Origin: Stappia sp. TSB10P1A
Lineage (GTDB): Bacteria > Pseudomonadota > Alphaproteobacteria > Rhizobiales > Stappiaceae
Direction: 5' to 3'
DNA: 64,000 bases
Assembly: GCF_900185725.1 (NCBI RefSeq)
Contig: NZ_FYAU01000026.1
Coordinates: forward strand, 372,001 to 436,000
How positions within the stretch are numbered: position 1 is the first letter of the stretch; each line of letters opens with the position of its first letter. A program made the position numbers and the translations under genes. Under the pieces are notes generated by a model. That model searched no databases. It saw only the letters and a list, made by a program, of their open reading frames with translations, and was not told the DNA's origin. Shown here piece by piece: positions 16,908 to 27,350 of this stretch.

Positions 16908-17654
16908 ATGACCGCGACCGGCTCCCTGCTCTATCTCGACGGCGTCAGCGTCTCCTTCGACGGCTTCAAGGCGCTGAACAACCTGTCCTTCCTCATCGCC
17001 CCCAACGAGATGCGGGCGATCATCGGCCCGAACGGCGCCGGCAAGACGACGATGATGGACGTGATCACCGGCAAGACCCGCCCGGACAGCGGCACGCTGC
17101 TGTTCGGCGAGAAGCTGGACCTCACCCGCCACGACGAGGCAGAGATCGCCGGCCTTGGCATCGGCCGCAAGTTCCAGAAGCCGACCGTCTTCGAAAGCCA
17201 TACGGTGGAGGACAATATCGCGCTGGCGCTGAAGGCGCCGCGCGGCCCCTTCGCCACCCTGTTCCACCGGCGCGAGCCCGAAGAGACGGCGCGCATCGAC
17301 GCGCTGCTGGAACTGGTGCGGCTCGACAGCCGGCGCGAGGATCTTGCCGGCGATCTCAGCCACGGCCAGAAGCAGTGGCTGGAGATCGGCATGCTGCTGG
17401 CACAGGACCCGCAACTGCTGCTGATCGACGAGCCCGCCGCCGGCATGACCGACGCGGAGACGGCGGCGACCGCCGACCTCCTGCGCGACATCGCCAAGAG
17501 CCATTCGGTCGTCGTCGTCGAGCACGACATGACCTTCGTGCGGGCGCTCGGGGTCAAGGTCACCGTGCTGCACGAGGGCTCGGTGCTGGCGGAAGGCTCG
17601 CTCGACCACGTCTCCTCCGACCAGAAGGTGATCGATGTCTATCTGGGAAGATAA
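16908..17654 (+). CDS. urtD: urea ABC transporter ATP-binding protein UrtD
   Basis: LivG-like ATPase of 248 residues. Walker A is GPNGAGKTT near 38-46, the Q-loop is GRKFQKPTVFE, the signature is LSHGQKQWLEIG, and Walker B is LLLIDEPAAGMTDAE followed by the switch histidine in VVVEHDMTFVRAL. LSHGQKQWLEIGMLL is characteristic of UrtD. I take the ATG at 16908 rather than the in-frame ATG at 16878 inside urtC because homology begins at SLLYLDGVSVSFDG. Its TAA (17652-17654) directly abuts the AT-rich insertion that separates it from urtE. Confidence 0.94.
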   Translation: MTATGSLLYLDGVSVSFDGFKALNNLSFLIAPNEMRAIIGPNGAGKTTMMDVITGKTRPDSGTLLFGEKLDLTRHDEAEIAGLGIGRKFQKPTVFESHTVEDNIALALKAPRGPFATLFHRREPEETARIDALLELVRLDSRREDLAGDLSHGQKQWLEIGMLLAQDPQLLLIDEPAAGMTDAETAATADLLRDIAKSHSVVVVEHDMTFVRALGVKVTVLHEGSVLAEGSLDHVSSDQKVIDVYLGR

Positions 17655-17885
17655 CTAGTCATCCTTGATTGCAATGCAACTAATCACAAAAATTATAAAA
17701 ACCGAAAATAGGTAAGATAGCCCAACAGTCGAAAAATCTCCCTTTCCAGAACTAAGCAGGTAACCAAGTATAAATCCAGGAAAAATGGCAAGGACGAAGC
17801 TAATTATTAAAATGGGCCCATAAATAGTTGCTCGCCACAGCACCCCAAAAAATATCGCAATAACAATAATAGCTACCAGAGCCAT
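17655..17885 (-). CDS. small AT-rich membrane protein inserted antisense in the urt operon
   Basis: A 76-residue protein with three strongly hydrophobic segments: ALVAIIVIAIFFGVLW, GPILIISFVLAIFPGFILGYLL and GLSYLFSVFIIFVISCIAI, the second and third joined by SSGKGDFSTV. The ATG at 17885 has TGGAGG 9 nt upstream; an in-frame ATG at 17909 would add MFIWRAFH but lacks a good SD. Codon use is AT-rich, quite unlike the GC-rich flanks (hand count about 37% GC over 17661-17940). Its stop codon touches the urtD stop. I do not recognise a family. The hydrophobic pattern, the start signal and the absence of stops argue for a real gene, although a composition artefact cannot be excluded. Confidence 0.55.
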   Translation of the reverse strand: MALVAIIVIAIFFGVLWRATIYGPILIISFVLAIFPGFILGYLLSSGKGDFSTVGLSYLFSVFIIFVISCIAIKDD

Positions 17886-17942
17886 ATGAAATGCCCTCCA
17901 AATAAACATGGTGATTCTATCGGAAAAAAAGAAAGGAGCAAC

Positions 17943-18638
17943 ATGCTGAGCGTCGAGCACATCGACCTGCATTACGGCGCCGCGCAGGCGCTGAAGGATG
18001 TCAGCCTGAGCGCGGAGGTCGGCAAGGTCACCTGCGTGATGGGCCGCAACGGTGTCGGCAAGACCTCGACCCTGCGGGCGATCGCCGGCCAGCAGCCGAT
18101 CTCGGCCGGCAGCGTGCGCTGGGAGGGCGAGGACATCTCGCGCCTGACGCCCTATCAGCGGGCGCGCCGGGGCATCGCCCTGGTGCCGCAGGGGCGTGAC
18201 ATCTTTCCGCTGCTCAGCGTGCGCGAGAACCTGGAGACCGGCTTTGCCGTGCTGCCGCGAAAGGACCGCCGGGTGCCCGACACGGTGTTCGAGCTGTTCC
18301 CGGTATTGAAGTCGATGCTGTCGCGGCGCGGCGGCGACCTGTCCGGCGGCCAGCAGCAGCAGCTCGCCATCGGCCGCGCCATCGTCATGCGGCCGCGCCT
18401 CCTGATCCTCGACGAGCCGACCGAGGGCATCCAGCCCTCGATCATCAAGGATATCGGCCGGGCGATCTCGTTCCTGCGCGACACCGGCGAAATGGCCATC
18501 GTGCTGGTGGAACAGTATTTCGAATTCGCCCGCGATCTGGCCGACCGCTTCGCGGTGATGGACCGCGGCGAAGTGGTGCTCGCCGGCACGCGGGACGATC
18601 TGGAGGAGAGCGCGGTGCGCGCCCACCTCACCGTCTGA
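17943..18638 (+). CDS. urtE: urea ABC transporter ATP-binding protein UrtE
   Basis: LivF-like ATPase of 231 residues. Walker A is GRNGVGKTSTLRAI (33-46), then LVPQGRDIFPLLSVRENLETGF, the signature LSGGQQQQLAIGRAIVMRPRLLILDEPTEGIQPSIIKDIG including Walker B, and LVEQYFEFARDLADRF. The triple-Q signature and EGIQPSIIKDI mark UrtE. An AAAGGAG box precedes the ATG by 6 nt. It is separated from urtD by 288 bp of AT-rich DNA, so its expression depends on read-through of that insert or a promoter within it. Confidence 0.95.
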   Translation: MLSVEHIDLHYGAAQALKDVSLSAEVGKVTCVMGRNGVGKTSTLRAIAGQQPISAGSVRWEGEDISRLTPYQRARRGIALVPQGRDIFPLLSVRENLETGFAVLPRKDRRVPDTVFELFPVLKSMLSRRGGDLSGGQQQQLAIGRAIVMRPRLLILDEPTEGIQPSIIKDIGRAISFLRDTGEMAIVLVEQYFEFARDLADRFAVMDRGEVVLAGTRDDLEESAVRAHLTV

Positions 18639-18649
18639 CGATCAGCCCC

Positions 18650-19420
18650 TCAGCCGCGGCCGATATAGGGCATGGTCGTCGCCATCACCGTCATGAACTG
18701 CACATTGGCATCGAGCGGCAGGCTGGCCATGTGCAGGACGGAGGTGGCGACATGCTCGGCCGCCATCACCGGCTCGGCCCGCACGCTGCCGTCCGGCTGG
18801 GCGACGCCCTGCTGCATGCGCACCGTCATGTCGGTCGCCGCATTGCCGATGTCGATCTGGCCGCAGGCGATGTTGAACGGCCGCCCGTCCAGCGAGATCG
18901 AGCGGGTGAGGCCGGTGATCGCATGTTTGGACGCCGTATAGGCGGCCGAACCGGGGCGCGGCACATGCGCCGAGATCGAGCCGTTGTTGATGATCCGCCC
19001 GCCTTGCGGGTCCTGCGACCGCATCAGGTTGAAGGCGGCGCGCGCGACGAGGAAGGCGCCGTCGAGATTGACGGACATCAGCTTGCGCCATTCCTCGAAG
19101 GTGAGATCGCCGATCGGCTTGCCGAGCACGGTGGTGCCGGCATTGTTGAAGACGACGTCGAGCCGGCCGAAGGCGTCCTGCAGGGCGCCGAACAGGTCGT
19201 CCACCGCCACCGGATCGCTGACGTCGCAGGGAACGCAAAGGGCCGCCGCCGGATCGACGCCGGACATCGCCACCGTCTCCTCCAGCTTGTCGCCCCGGCG
19301 CCCGGTCAGCACCGTGCGGTAGCCCGCCTTGAGAAAGGCGATGGCGCAGGCGCGCCCGACGCCCGCGCTGGCGCCCGTCACCAGCGCCACAGCTCCCGTT
19401 CCATCTCCCCGTCCGGCCAT
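18650..19420 (-). CDS. short-chain dehydrogenase/reductase (SDR)
   Basis: Classical SDR oxidoreductase of 256 residues, cytoplasmic, probably NADP(H)-using given the basic RR after the second strand ([10 protein letters not shown]). Cofactor motif TGASAGVG at 15-22, structural NNAG at 92-95, catalytic S148, Y161 and K165 (YTASK). The C-terminus ends [10 protein letters not shown]. Convergent with urtE (12 bp apart) and upstream of nothing obviously related, so the substrate is unknown. Confidence 0.85.
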   Translation of the reverse strand: MAGRGDGTGAVALVTGASAGVGRACAIAFLKAGYRTVLTGRRGDKLEETVAMSGVDPAAALCVPCDVSDPVAVDDLFGALQDAFGRLDVVFNNAGTTVLGKPIGDLTFEEWRKLMSVNLDGAFLVARAAFNLMRSQDPQGGRIINNGSISAHVPRPGSAAYTASKHAITGLTRSISLDGRPFNIACGQIDIGNAATDMTVRMQQGVAQPDGSVRAEPVMAAEHVATSVLHMASLPLDANVQFMTVMATTMPYIGRG

Positions 19421-19538
19421 CTCGGTCCTCCGCTTGCAAGCCGTTCCAATCGTTGTCGCGACAATGGCCGGGGAGCAGCGGAAAAGGCAAGCCGTGTCGG
19501 CACTTGGCCGGGCAGTTTGTCGGAGCGCCGAAAGGGCT

Positions 19539-19937
19539 CTAGACGAAACTGCGGGCGATCAGGAAGCCGGCGGTCGCCGACACCCCGGTCACCAGCGTGC
19601 CCCAGACGATGTCGACCACCGTCACCACCACCGGCCAGTCGCGCAAGGTGGCAAGGTTGGTGACGTCATAGGTCGCATAGGCGAAGAAGCCGAACAGGCA
19701 GCCGTAAAGCGCCGCGTCCTGCCAATTGCCCGAACGCAGCGCCGGGGCGACCGCGAAGATGACGATGCCGACCACATAGACGAGGTAGAACAGGCCGGCG
19801 ACGGCGAAATTCACCTGCTCGGCCATCAGCCCGGCAAGGCGCTCGCGATAGAACGACCCCGCCACATGCGCCAGCCAGATATAATCCATCACCAAGAAGA
19901 TCAGCGCCGTGGCGCCATAGGCGATCGCATGCGTCAT
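19539..19937 (-). CDS. DUF2177 family membrane protein
   Basis: A 132-residue integral membrane protein with four hydrophobic segments: [71 protein letters not shown] and [26 protein letters not shown]. The FLVMDYIWL and [17 protein letters not shown] patterns are typical of DUF2177, a family without known function. The start at 19937 is chosen because AGGAAGG lies 8 nt upstream; the frame is open further up but without homology. Confidence 0.78.
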   Translation of the reverse strand: MTHAIAYGATALIFLVMDYIWLAHVAGSFYRERLAGLMAEQVNFAVAGLFYLVYVVGIVIFAVAPALRSGNWQDAALYGCLFGFFAYATYDVTNLATLRDWPVVVTVVDIVWGTLVTGVSATAGFLIARSFV

Positions 19938-20273
19938 GTCGGGGGCCTTCCTGTTGGTCCTGCCGCTATAAACGCAGGATCGCAGCCGGCGGTTCACCTT
20001 TCCGCCGCATTCGGCAGGCCCCTTGCGAAATTCTTGGCAAGGGCCCGGTTTCGCACTGGCCCGTTCTGTCTCCTGTGAAAATCCCTGTCCAGCCGGCCGC
20101 AGCCCCTTCCCATTGAATTGGAATTATTCTAAACTACCTTCAATTGATCGCCTTCCCTCCCCGGAGCGACCTCCGCGAGACCTCCGCGACGGCGCCCCCG
20201 GAAACCCGTTTGGACGATCCCTACCCGTTTGGACGACCCTCGGGACAATGACCGAAAGACAGGAGTACATGGA
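19938..20273 (+). promoter_or_regulatory. bacterioferritin upstream region with direct repeats
   Basis: This 336-bp divergent intergenic stretch contains an Irr-box-like palindrome (20117-20133), two copies of ACCCGTTTGGACGAYCC at 20204-20220 and 20223-20239 (19-bp period), and the bfr SD AGGAG at 20261-20265. I see no gene in it. Confidence 0.6.
20117..20133 (+). promoter_or_regulatory. Irr box / iron control element upstream of bfr
   Basis: ATTGGAA-TTA-TTCTAAA matches the rhizobial Irr (ICE) consensus TTTAGAA-N3-TTCTAAA at 12 of 14 half-site positions, with the right arm exact. Irr represses iron-storage genes when iron is scarce in Rhizobiales, so the position about 140 bp before bfr makes biological sense. 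Fur-type regulators are the alternative. Confidence 0.55.
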
Positions 20274-20759
20274 ATGAAAGGCAGCGCGAAAGTTATCGAA
20301 CGGCTCAACGAGGCGCTGTTCCTCGAGCTCGGCGCGGTGAATCAGTACTGGCTGCACTACCGCATGCTCGACGACTGGGGCCTGACCAAGCTGGCCAAGA
20401 AGGAGCGGGCCGAATCGATCGAGGAAATGCAGCACGCCGACAAGATCATCGCGCGCATCCTGTTCCTCGAGGGCCATCCGAACCTGCAGAAGGTGGCGCC
20501 GCTGCGCATCGGCCAGGACGTCAAGGAAGTGCTGGAAGCCGACCTCGCCGGCGAGCACGAGGCCCGCAGCTCCTACTCCAAGTCGCGCGACATCTGTCAC
20601 GACGAGGGCGACTACGTCTCCATGAAGCTGTTCGAGGAGTTGCTGGCCGACGAGGAAGGCCATATCGACTTCCTCGAGACCCAGCTCGACCTCCTGGAGA
20701 AGATCGGCGTCGAGCGCTACTCGCTGCTCAACTCCGGTTCGGCCGACGAAGCCGAATAA
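20274..20759 (+). CDS. bfr: bacterioferritin
   Basis: Iron-storage ferritin of 161 residues forming a 24-mer with ferroxidase centres and inter-subunit haem. Visible ligands: E18, E51 and H54 (with haem-ligand M52 in EEMQHADK), then E in [10 protein letters not shown], and the E-x-x-H pair in [15 protein letters not shown]. Start [30 protein letters not shown] is canonical. The ATG at 20274 is preferred over one at 20229 because AGGAG precedes it by 8 nt and homology begins exactly there. An Irr-box-like site lies upstream and a strong terminator downstream, so it is monocistronic. Confidence 0.95.
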   Translation: MKGSAKVIERLNEALFLELGAVNQYWLHYRMLDDWGLTKLAKKERAESIEEMQHADKIIARILFLEGHPNLQKVAPLRIGQDVKEVLEADLAGEHEARSSYSKSRDICHDEGDYVSMKLFEELLADEEGHIDFLETQLDLLEKIGVERYSLLNSGSADEAE

Positions 20760-20783
20760 GCTCCCTGCTTCGCTCCACTGCAC

Positions 20784-20813
20784 AGCCGCCGCGCCCAGGC
20801 GCGGCGGCTTTTT
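20784..20813 (+). terminator. rho-independent terminator of bfr
   Basis: Perfect 12-bp stem AGCCGCCGCGCC/GGCGCGGCGGCT closed by a minimal CA loop and followed by TTTT. Confidence 0.88.
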
Positions 20814-20913
20814 GCGCGCGGGGGCGGGCACGCCTGCGTGTGAATTCGAAAATTAACCAACCTCGAATTGCAAAACCGGTCTATCCTGCCGCTCCGACTC
20901 ACAGGAGGACGGC

Positions 20914-22068
20914 ATGGCATTCAGCGCCGGTTTCGATTTCACCGAAGCGCGGGCCGCGCTCGCGCTGTCCCAGGCGATCTATGGCGCTCCCGCCATTCCG
21001 GTGCCGACGCCCGATCCGGCCGCGCTTGGCTGGACCAAGGTCGATGCGCTGTCGCCATCCGGCCCGACCCTGCTCGACAATCTCTGGCAGATCTGGCGGA
21101 GCGATGCCGCCCCGAACCGCTACGCCCTCGTGGTGCGCGGCACGGTCGACACCGACGCCAGCATCCTCGCCGACCTGCTGTTTCCGCTGGTCGATGCAAG
21201 GCTCGAACTGACGCTCGATATCGGCGGCGCGACGCTCGACATTCCCTTTCATCTCGCCCGCGCCGAGACGGGCAGCGCCGTCATCGCCGGCACCCATCTC
21301 GGCTTCACGCTCAGCCTCTTGTTGATGCTGCTGACCACCGACCGGCCGCTGCTGGCGACCCTTGCCCGCCTGTCGCTGCTGCCGGGAACGGAGCTGCTCG
21401 TCACCGGCCACAGCCAGGGCGCCTCCATCGCGACGCTCGCCACCTCGTTCCTGCGCCATGCCAGCGGCCCCTTCGCGCCGTTCCGCACGCTCTCCACCAA
21501 GACCTATGTGCTGGCGCCGGCCAAGCCCGGCAACGACCACTATGCCGCCGACTATGCCGCCATCGCCGGCATGGCAGGCTTCGGCTGGACCCTTGCCAGC
21601 ACGCAAGGCTGGGTGCCGCAGGTGCCGTTCACGCTGCAGGGACCGGGCGATCTCAACACGCCCAACCCCTTGCGCGCCTATGCCGGCGAGACGATGCCGG
21701 ACAGCGATCCGCGGGTCGCGGCGATGGCGCTGACCGCGGCGACGGCGGCCGAGGCCGCCCAGGTCCAGGCGCTCGCCTATGCGCGGGCGACCGTCGACCG
21801 GCTGAAGACGGATCTCGCCGCCATTCGCCTTGCCCCCGACGCGCTGCCGGGCGGCGCCGCGACGCCGGTTCCCGGAACCGCCCTCTCGCCCGCCCTCGAC
21901 ACGCTGCTGTCGCGGCTGCAGCTCTCGCTGAACTATGCCCCGGCGGGCGCCCTGGTGCCGCTGTTCGCCCGGCCCGGCGGCAACCCTGAGGACCCGAAGG
22001 ACTATTTCTGGCAGCATCATCTCGGCAATTACTGGATCTACCTGCAGGAGCAATACGGCGACCTGTGA
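20914..22068 (+). CDS. lipase-like alpha/beta-hydrolase
   Basis: A 384-residue protein with a class-3-lipase flavour: strand YALVVRGTVDTDASILADLLFP (70-91) and the nucleophile elbow TGHSQGASIATL with S167 in GHSQG. The C-terminal HHLGNYWIYLQEQYGDL may supply the catalytic histidine. No signal peptide is evident (MAFSAGFDFTEARAALALSQAIYG), suggesting a cytoplasmic or unconventionally exported enzyme. AGGAGG lies 6 nt before the ATG. Substrate unknown. Confidence 0.7.
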   Translation: MAFSAGFDFTEARAALALSQAIYGAPAIPVPTPDPAALGWTKVDALSPSGPTLLDNLWQIWRSDAAPNRYALVVRGTVDTDASILADLLFPLVDARLELTLDIGGATLDIPFHLARAETGSAVIAGTHLGFTLSLLLMLLTTDRPLLATLARLSLLPGTELLVTGHSQGASIATLATSFLRHASGPFAPFRTLSTKTYVLAPAKPGNDHYAADYAAIAGMAGFGWTLASTQGWVPQVPFTLQGPGDLNTPNPLRAYAGETMPDSDPRVAAMALTAATAAEAAQVQALAYARATVDRLKTDLAAIRLAPDALPGGAATPVPGTALSPALDTLLSRLQLSLNYAPAGALVPLFARPGGNPEDPKDYFWQHHLGNYWIYLQEQYGDL

Positions 22069-22165
22069 ACGGCCCCTCCCCGGCGCCGGCTGACGCTTGC
22101 AAGGCGCGCCGCGCCCCGGCACTCTTGCGCCCGGCGTGACACGCCTTTCGGGAGGAGTTTCATAA

Positions 22166-23050
22166 ATGCAGTCCAATCGCTCGGCACGTGCCCTTGGTGC
22201 CGCCTCGCTTCTCGCCTCACTGCTTGTGCTCTCCGGCGCGGCCCAGGCCGCCTGCCCGGACGATGCGGCCATCGACGCCTTCCTGGCGGCGCGCGCCAGC
22301 GCGGCCCCGACGCCGCCGCCGGTCGCCGCCGGCGGATCGATGGCGGACGCCCTGTGCGCGCAAGACAAGATCGTCGCAAGGCTGGAAACGGATCTCGGCC
22401 CGGTCGTCGGCTACAAGGCCGGCCTCACCTCGCCCCGATCGCAGGAGGCCTTCGGCGTCAGCGAGCCGGTGCTCGGCACGCTGCTGGAGGGCATGATCCT
22501 CACCGGCGAGGTCACCGCCCGGCCGGCGGAGGCGGTGCGCGCGCTGTTCGAGGCGGATCTCATCGTCGAGATCGCCGATGCCGCCGTCAACGAAGCGACG
22601 ACGCCGGAGGAGGTGCTCGCCCATATCGCCGGCATCCGGCCGTTCCTGGAGCTGCCCGCGCTCGTCGTGGGCAAGGACGACAAGCTCGACGGCCCGGCCA
22701 TCACCTCGATCAATGTCGGCGCCTGGAAGGGCGTGATGGGCGATCTGATCGAGATCCCGCAAGGGGAAGAGGGCGTTGCCATGCTCGCCGACTTCACCGC
22801 GAAGCTGACGATTGAGGCCACCGGCGAGACCCTGTCGGAGGCGCCGGGCAAGGCCGTGCTCGGCCATCCGCTCAACGCGGTCACCTGGATCGCCGGCGCG
22901 CTGAAGGCGCAGGGCAAGGCCTTGAAGCCCGGCGACCTCGTCTCGGTCGGCTCGATCGGCCCGCTGCATCCGATGAAGCCGGGCCTGAGCGTGACGCTCA
23001 CCTACGAGGGCCTGCCCGGCACGCCGAAGCTCGGCGCCCGGTTCGAGTAA
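22166..23050 (+). CDS. exported 2-keto-4-pentenoate hydratase/FAH-like protein
   Basis: A 294-residue protein whose first 29 residues form a clear Sec signal peptide (RSARALGAASLLASLLVLSGAAQAA). The rest follows the MhpD/hydratase fold: DLGPVVGYKAGLTSPRSQEAFGVSEPVLGTLLEGMIL, a metal-site region FEADLIVEIADAAVNEATTPEEVLAHIAGIRPFLELP, and NAVTWIAGALKAQGKALKPGDLVSVGSIGPLHPMKPG. Family members usually are cytoplasmic enzymes of aromatic meta-cleavage; here FEAD replaces the usual PEPE, so one metal ligand is Asp. GGAGGAG precedes the ATG. A periplasmic hydratase-like protein is odd and the function is unknown. Confidence 0.75.
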   Translation: MQSNRSARALGAASLLASLLVLSGAAQAACPDDAAIDAFLAARASAAPTPPPVAAGGSMADALCAQDKIVARLETDLGPVVGYKAGLTSPRSQEAFGVSEPVLGTLLEGMILTGEVTARPAEAVRALFEADLIVEIADAAVNEATTPEEVLAHIAGIRPFLELPALVVGKDDKLDGPAITSINVGAWKGVMGDLIEIPQGEEGVAMLADFTAKLTIEATGETLSEAPGKAVLGHPLNAVTWIAGALKAQGKALKPGDLVSVGSIGPLHPMKPGLSVTLTYEGLPGTPKLGARFE

Positions 23051-23073
23051 GGGCAACGCGGGAGGGGGGAGCC

Positions 23074-23490
23074 CCTCCTTCGTCATCCCGCACGCAGCGT
23101 AAGCGGAGATGCGGGATCGGAGAGCCGGGGCGTATGAGGTGCGCTCCGGAAAAATGCCACGACCGCCGTGGCTCGCCGGTCCCGGGTCGCGCTTCGCTTG
23201 CCCGGGATGACGCCGGAGGGGTCGGAGCCAGCAAAACGGCAGCAGCGAGAGGAGCGACACGCCGTCCCGCCTCATGCCCGCTGAGGGTGCCAATGGGTCC
23301 CGGCTCTGCGCTGCGCGCGGCCGGGATGACCTTCCGAGGGGGAGGCACGACCTCGCATCCTCTCGGCCGTCACCCCCGGTCGCACGCAAGCACGCACCGG
23401 TCACCCCACCCACGGATGTCACCCCACCCACGGATGTCACCCCGGCCGCAGGCGAAGCCGGAGAGCCGGGGTCCATTCGTTCCCAGAGCG
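23074..23490. repeat. cluster of degenerate palindromic repeats and an 18-bp tandem repeat
   Basis: The 468-bp gap between the hydratase-like gene and tex contains no convincing gene. It holds four imperfect hairpins with a shared look: ATCCCGCA/TGCGGGAT (23085-23117), TCCCGGG/CCCGGGA (23180-23207), TCCCGGC/GCCGGGA (23298-23326) and ACCCCGGC/GCCGGGGT (23439-23472), several flanked by GTCATC or ATGAC. An 18-bp unit, TCACCCCACCCACGGATG, is repeated at 23401-23418 and 23419-23436 with a partial third copy. This looks like a nest of intergenic repetitive elements. Confidence 0.75.
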
Positions 23491-23518
23491 GTCGATGGAG
23501 AAGGATGCCCTTTCCCGA

Positions 23519-26011
<2,493 letters not shown>

Positions 26012-26170
26012 CTTGCGGGCCTGTCGACAAATCGGGCCGCCGGGCGAGGGCCGGCCGGCGGGCCGGGCACTTTACGCAAGCCGCGCCCGCGACGCCAGTG
26101 CGGGACGCCAAGAGGCGAGGGCGAAAGTGGAAAACGGCGACAGCCGGGCCGGACCTGGCCGGGCTCGCGC

Positions 26171-27283
26171 TCAGCGCACCACGGTGATGCGCTGCGCGGC
26201 GCGGGTCACCGCCGTGTAGAGCCAGCGGTCGCGATATTCGCGGAAGGCCCAGCTCTCGTCGAACAGGACGACGTCGTCCCATTGCGAGCCCTGCGCCTTG
26301 TGGACGGTCAGCGCATAGCCGTAGTCGAACTCGTCGGAGCGACGCTTGAGGGCGTAGGGGATCTGGTCCGCGCCCTCCTCGAACAGGCCGGGCAGCACCT
26401 TGACCTGCACCCGGCCCTTGCCGGCGGCCTCGTCCTCCGGGCGCACGTCGAAGCGCAGCGTGTTGCCCTTGGACGGGCGCAGCCGCGCCACGGTCCACAG
26501 CCCGCCGTTGAGCAGGCCCTTGGCCTTGTCGTTGCGCAGGCACACCAGCTTGTCGCCGACCGCCGGCATCGGCGTCGTGTAGCCCTTCAGCTCGCGGATG
26601 CGGCCATTGTAGAGCCGCCGCGTGCGGTTGGTGCCGACCAGCACCTGGTCGCTGGCGAGGATCGCGGCGGCATCGATCTCGCGGCGCGAGATGATGCGGC
26701 TGTCGCCGTAGCGCCCCGCCTCCAGCTCGCCGCCCTCGCGGATCAGCATCGACATGTGGACGATCGGATTGTCGCGCGCCTGGCGGTGCACCTCCGACAG
26801 CATCACGTCGGGCTCGGCCTCGGTGAAGAAGCCGCCGCCCTTGACCGGGGGAAGCTGCGCCGGATCGCCGAGCACCAGCACCGGCGTGCCGAAAGAGAGC
26901 AGGTCGCGGCCGAGATCCTCGTCGACCATCGAGCATTCGTCGATGACGATCAGCTTGGCCTTGGAGGCGATGCTGTCGCGGTTGATCGAGAAGCTGAGGC
27001 TCTCCTCCTCGTCCTCGCTCTCCTCCTTGCGACCGCGCGGCCGGTAGATCATCGCATGGATGGTGGTGGCGTCGACGCAGCCCTTCTGGCGCAGCACATG
27101 CGCGGCCTTGCCGGTGAAGGCGCCGAAGGCGACATCGCCGTCGATGCCTTCCGCCAGATGGCGGGCGAGCGTCGTCTTGCCCGTGCCGGCGAAGCCGAAC
27201 AGGCGGAAGACCTGCTTGTCTTTCGATTTCAGCCAGCGCGCCGTCTCGTCGAGCGCGTGCCGCTGCTGGGGCGACCAGTCCAT
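26171..27283 (-). CDS. RecD-like ATP-dependent DNA helicase
   Basis: A 370-residue superfamily 1B helicase core without RecD2's long N-terminal region. Walker A GFAGTGKTTLARHLA (29-43), motif Ia AFTGKAAHVLRQKG, Walker B LIVIDECSMVDEDL, motif III VLGDPAQLPPV, motif IV SEVHRQA, and the C-terminal motif V/VI pair YALTVHKAQGSQWDDVV and LYTAVTRAAQRITVV. This matches the short RecD-like or Dda-type helicases found in alphaproteobacteria. No recB or recC nearby; role in repair is inferred. Confidence 0.88.
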   Translation of the reverse strand: MDWSPQQRHALDETARWLKSKDKQVFRLFGFAGTGKTTLARHLAEGIDGDVAFGAFTGKAAHVLRQKGCVDATTIHAMIYRPRGRKEESEDEEESLSFSINRDSIASKAKLIVIDECSMVDEDLGRDLLSFGTPVLVLGDPAQLPPVKGGGFFTEAEPDVMLSEVHRQARDNPIVHMSMLIREGGELEAGRYGDSRIISRREIDAAAILASDQVLVGTNRTRRLYNGRIRELKGYTTPMPAVGDKLVCLRNDKAKGLLNGGLWTVARLRPSKGNTLRFDVRPEDEAAGKGRVQVKVLPGLFEEGADQIPYALKRRSDEFDYGYALTVHKAQGSQWDDVVLFDESWAFREYRDRWLYTAVTRAAQRITVVR

Positions 27284-27350
27284 GAAGCGAATCGGATCCC
27301 GAGTTGGTTCGCTTCCTTCCTACAGGCTTCGCGCCCGCCTGTGCACCCGC

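Noticed and set aside
17655-18626. 323-codon minus-strand frame that includes the small membrane protein
   Set aside because: Only its last 76 codons have real-gene features; the upstream part is antisense to urtE.
23401-23440. CRISPR array
   Set aside because: The repeat is a direct tandem without spacers and no cas genes are present.
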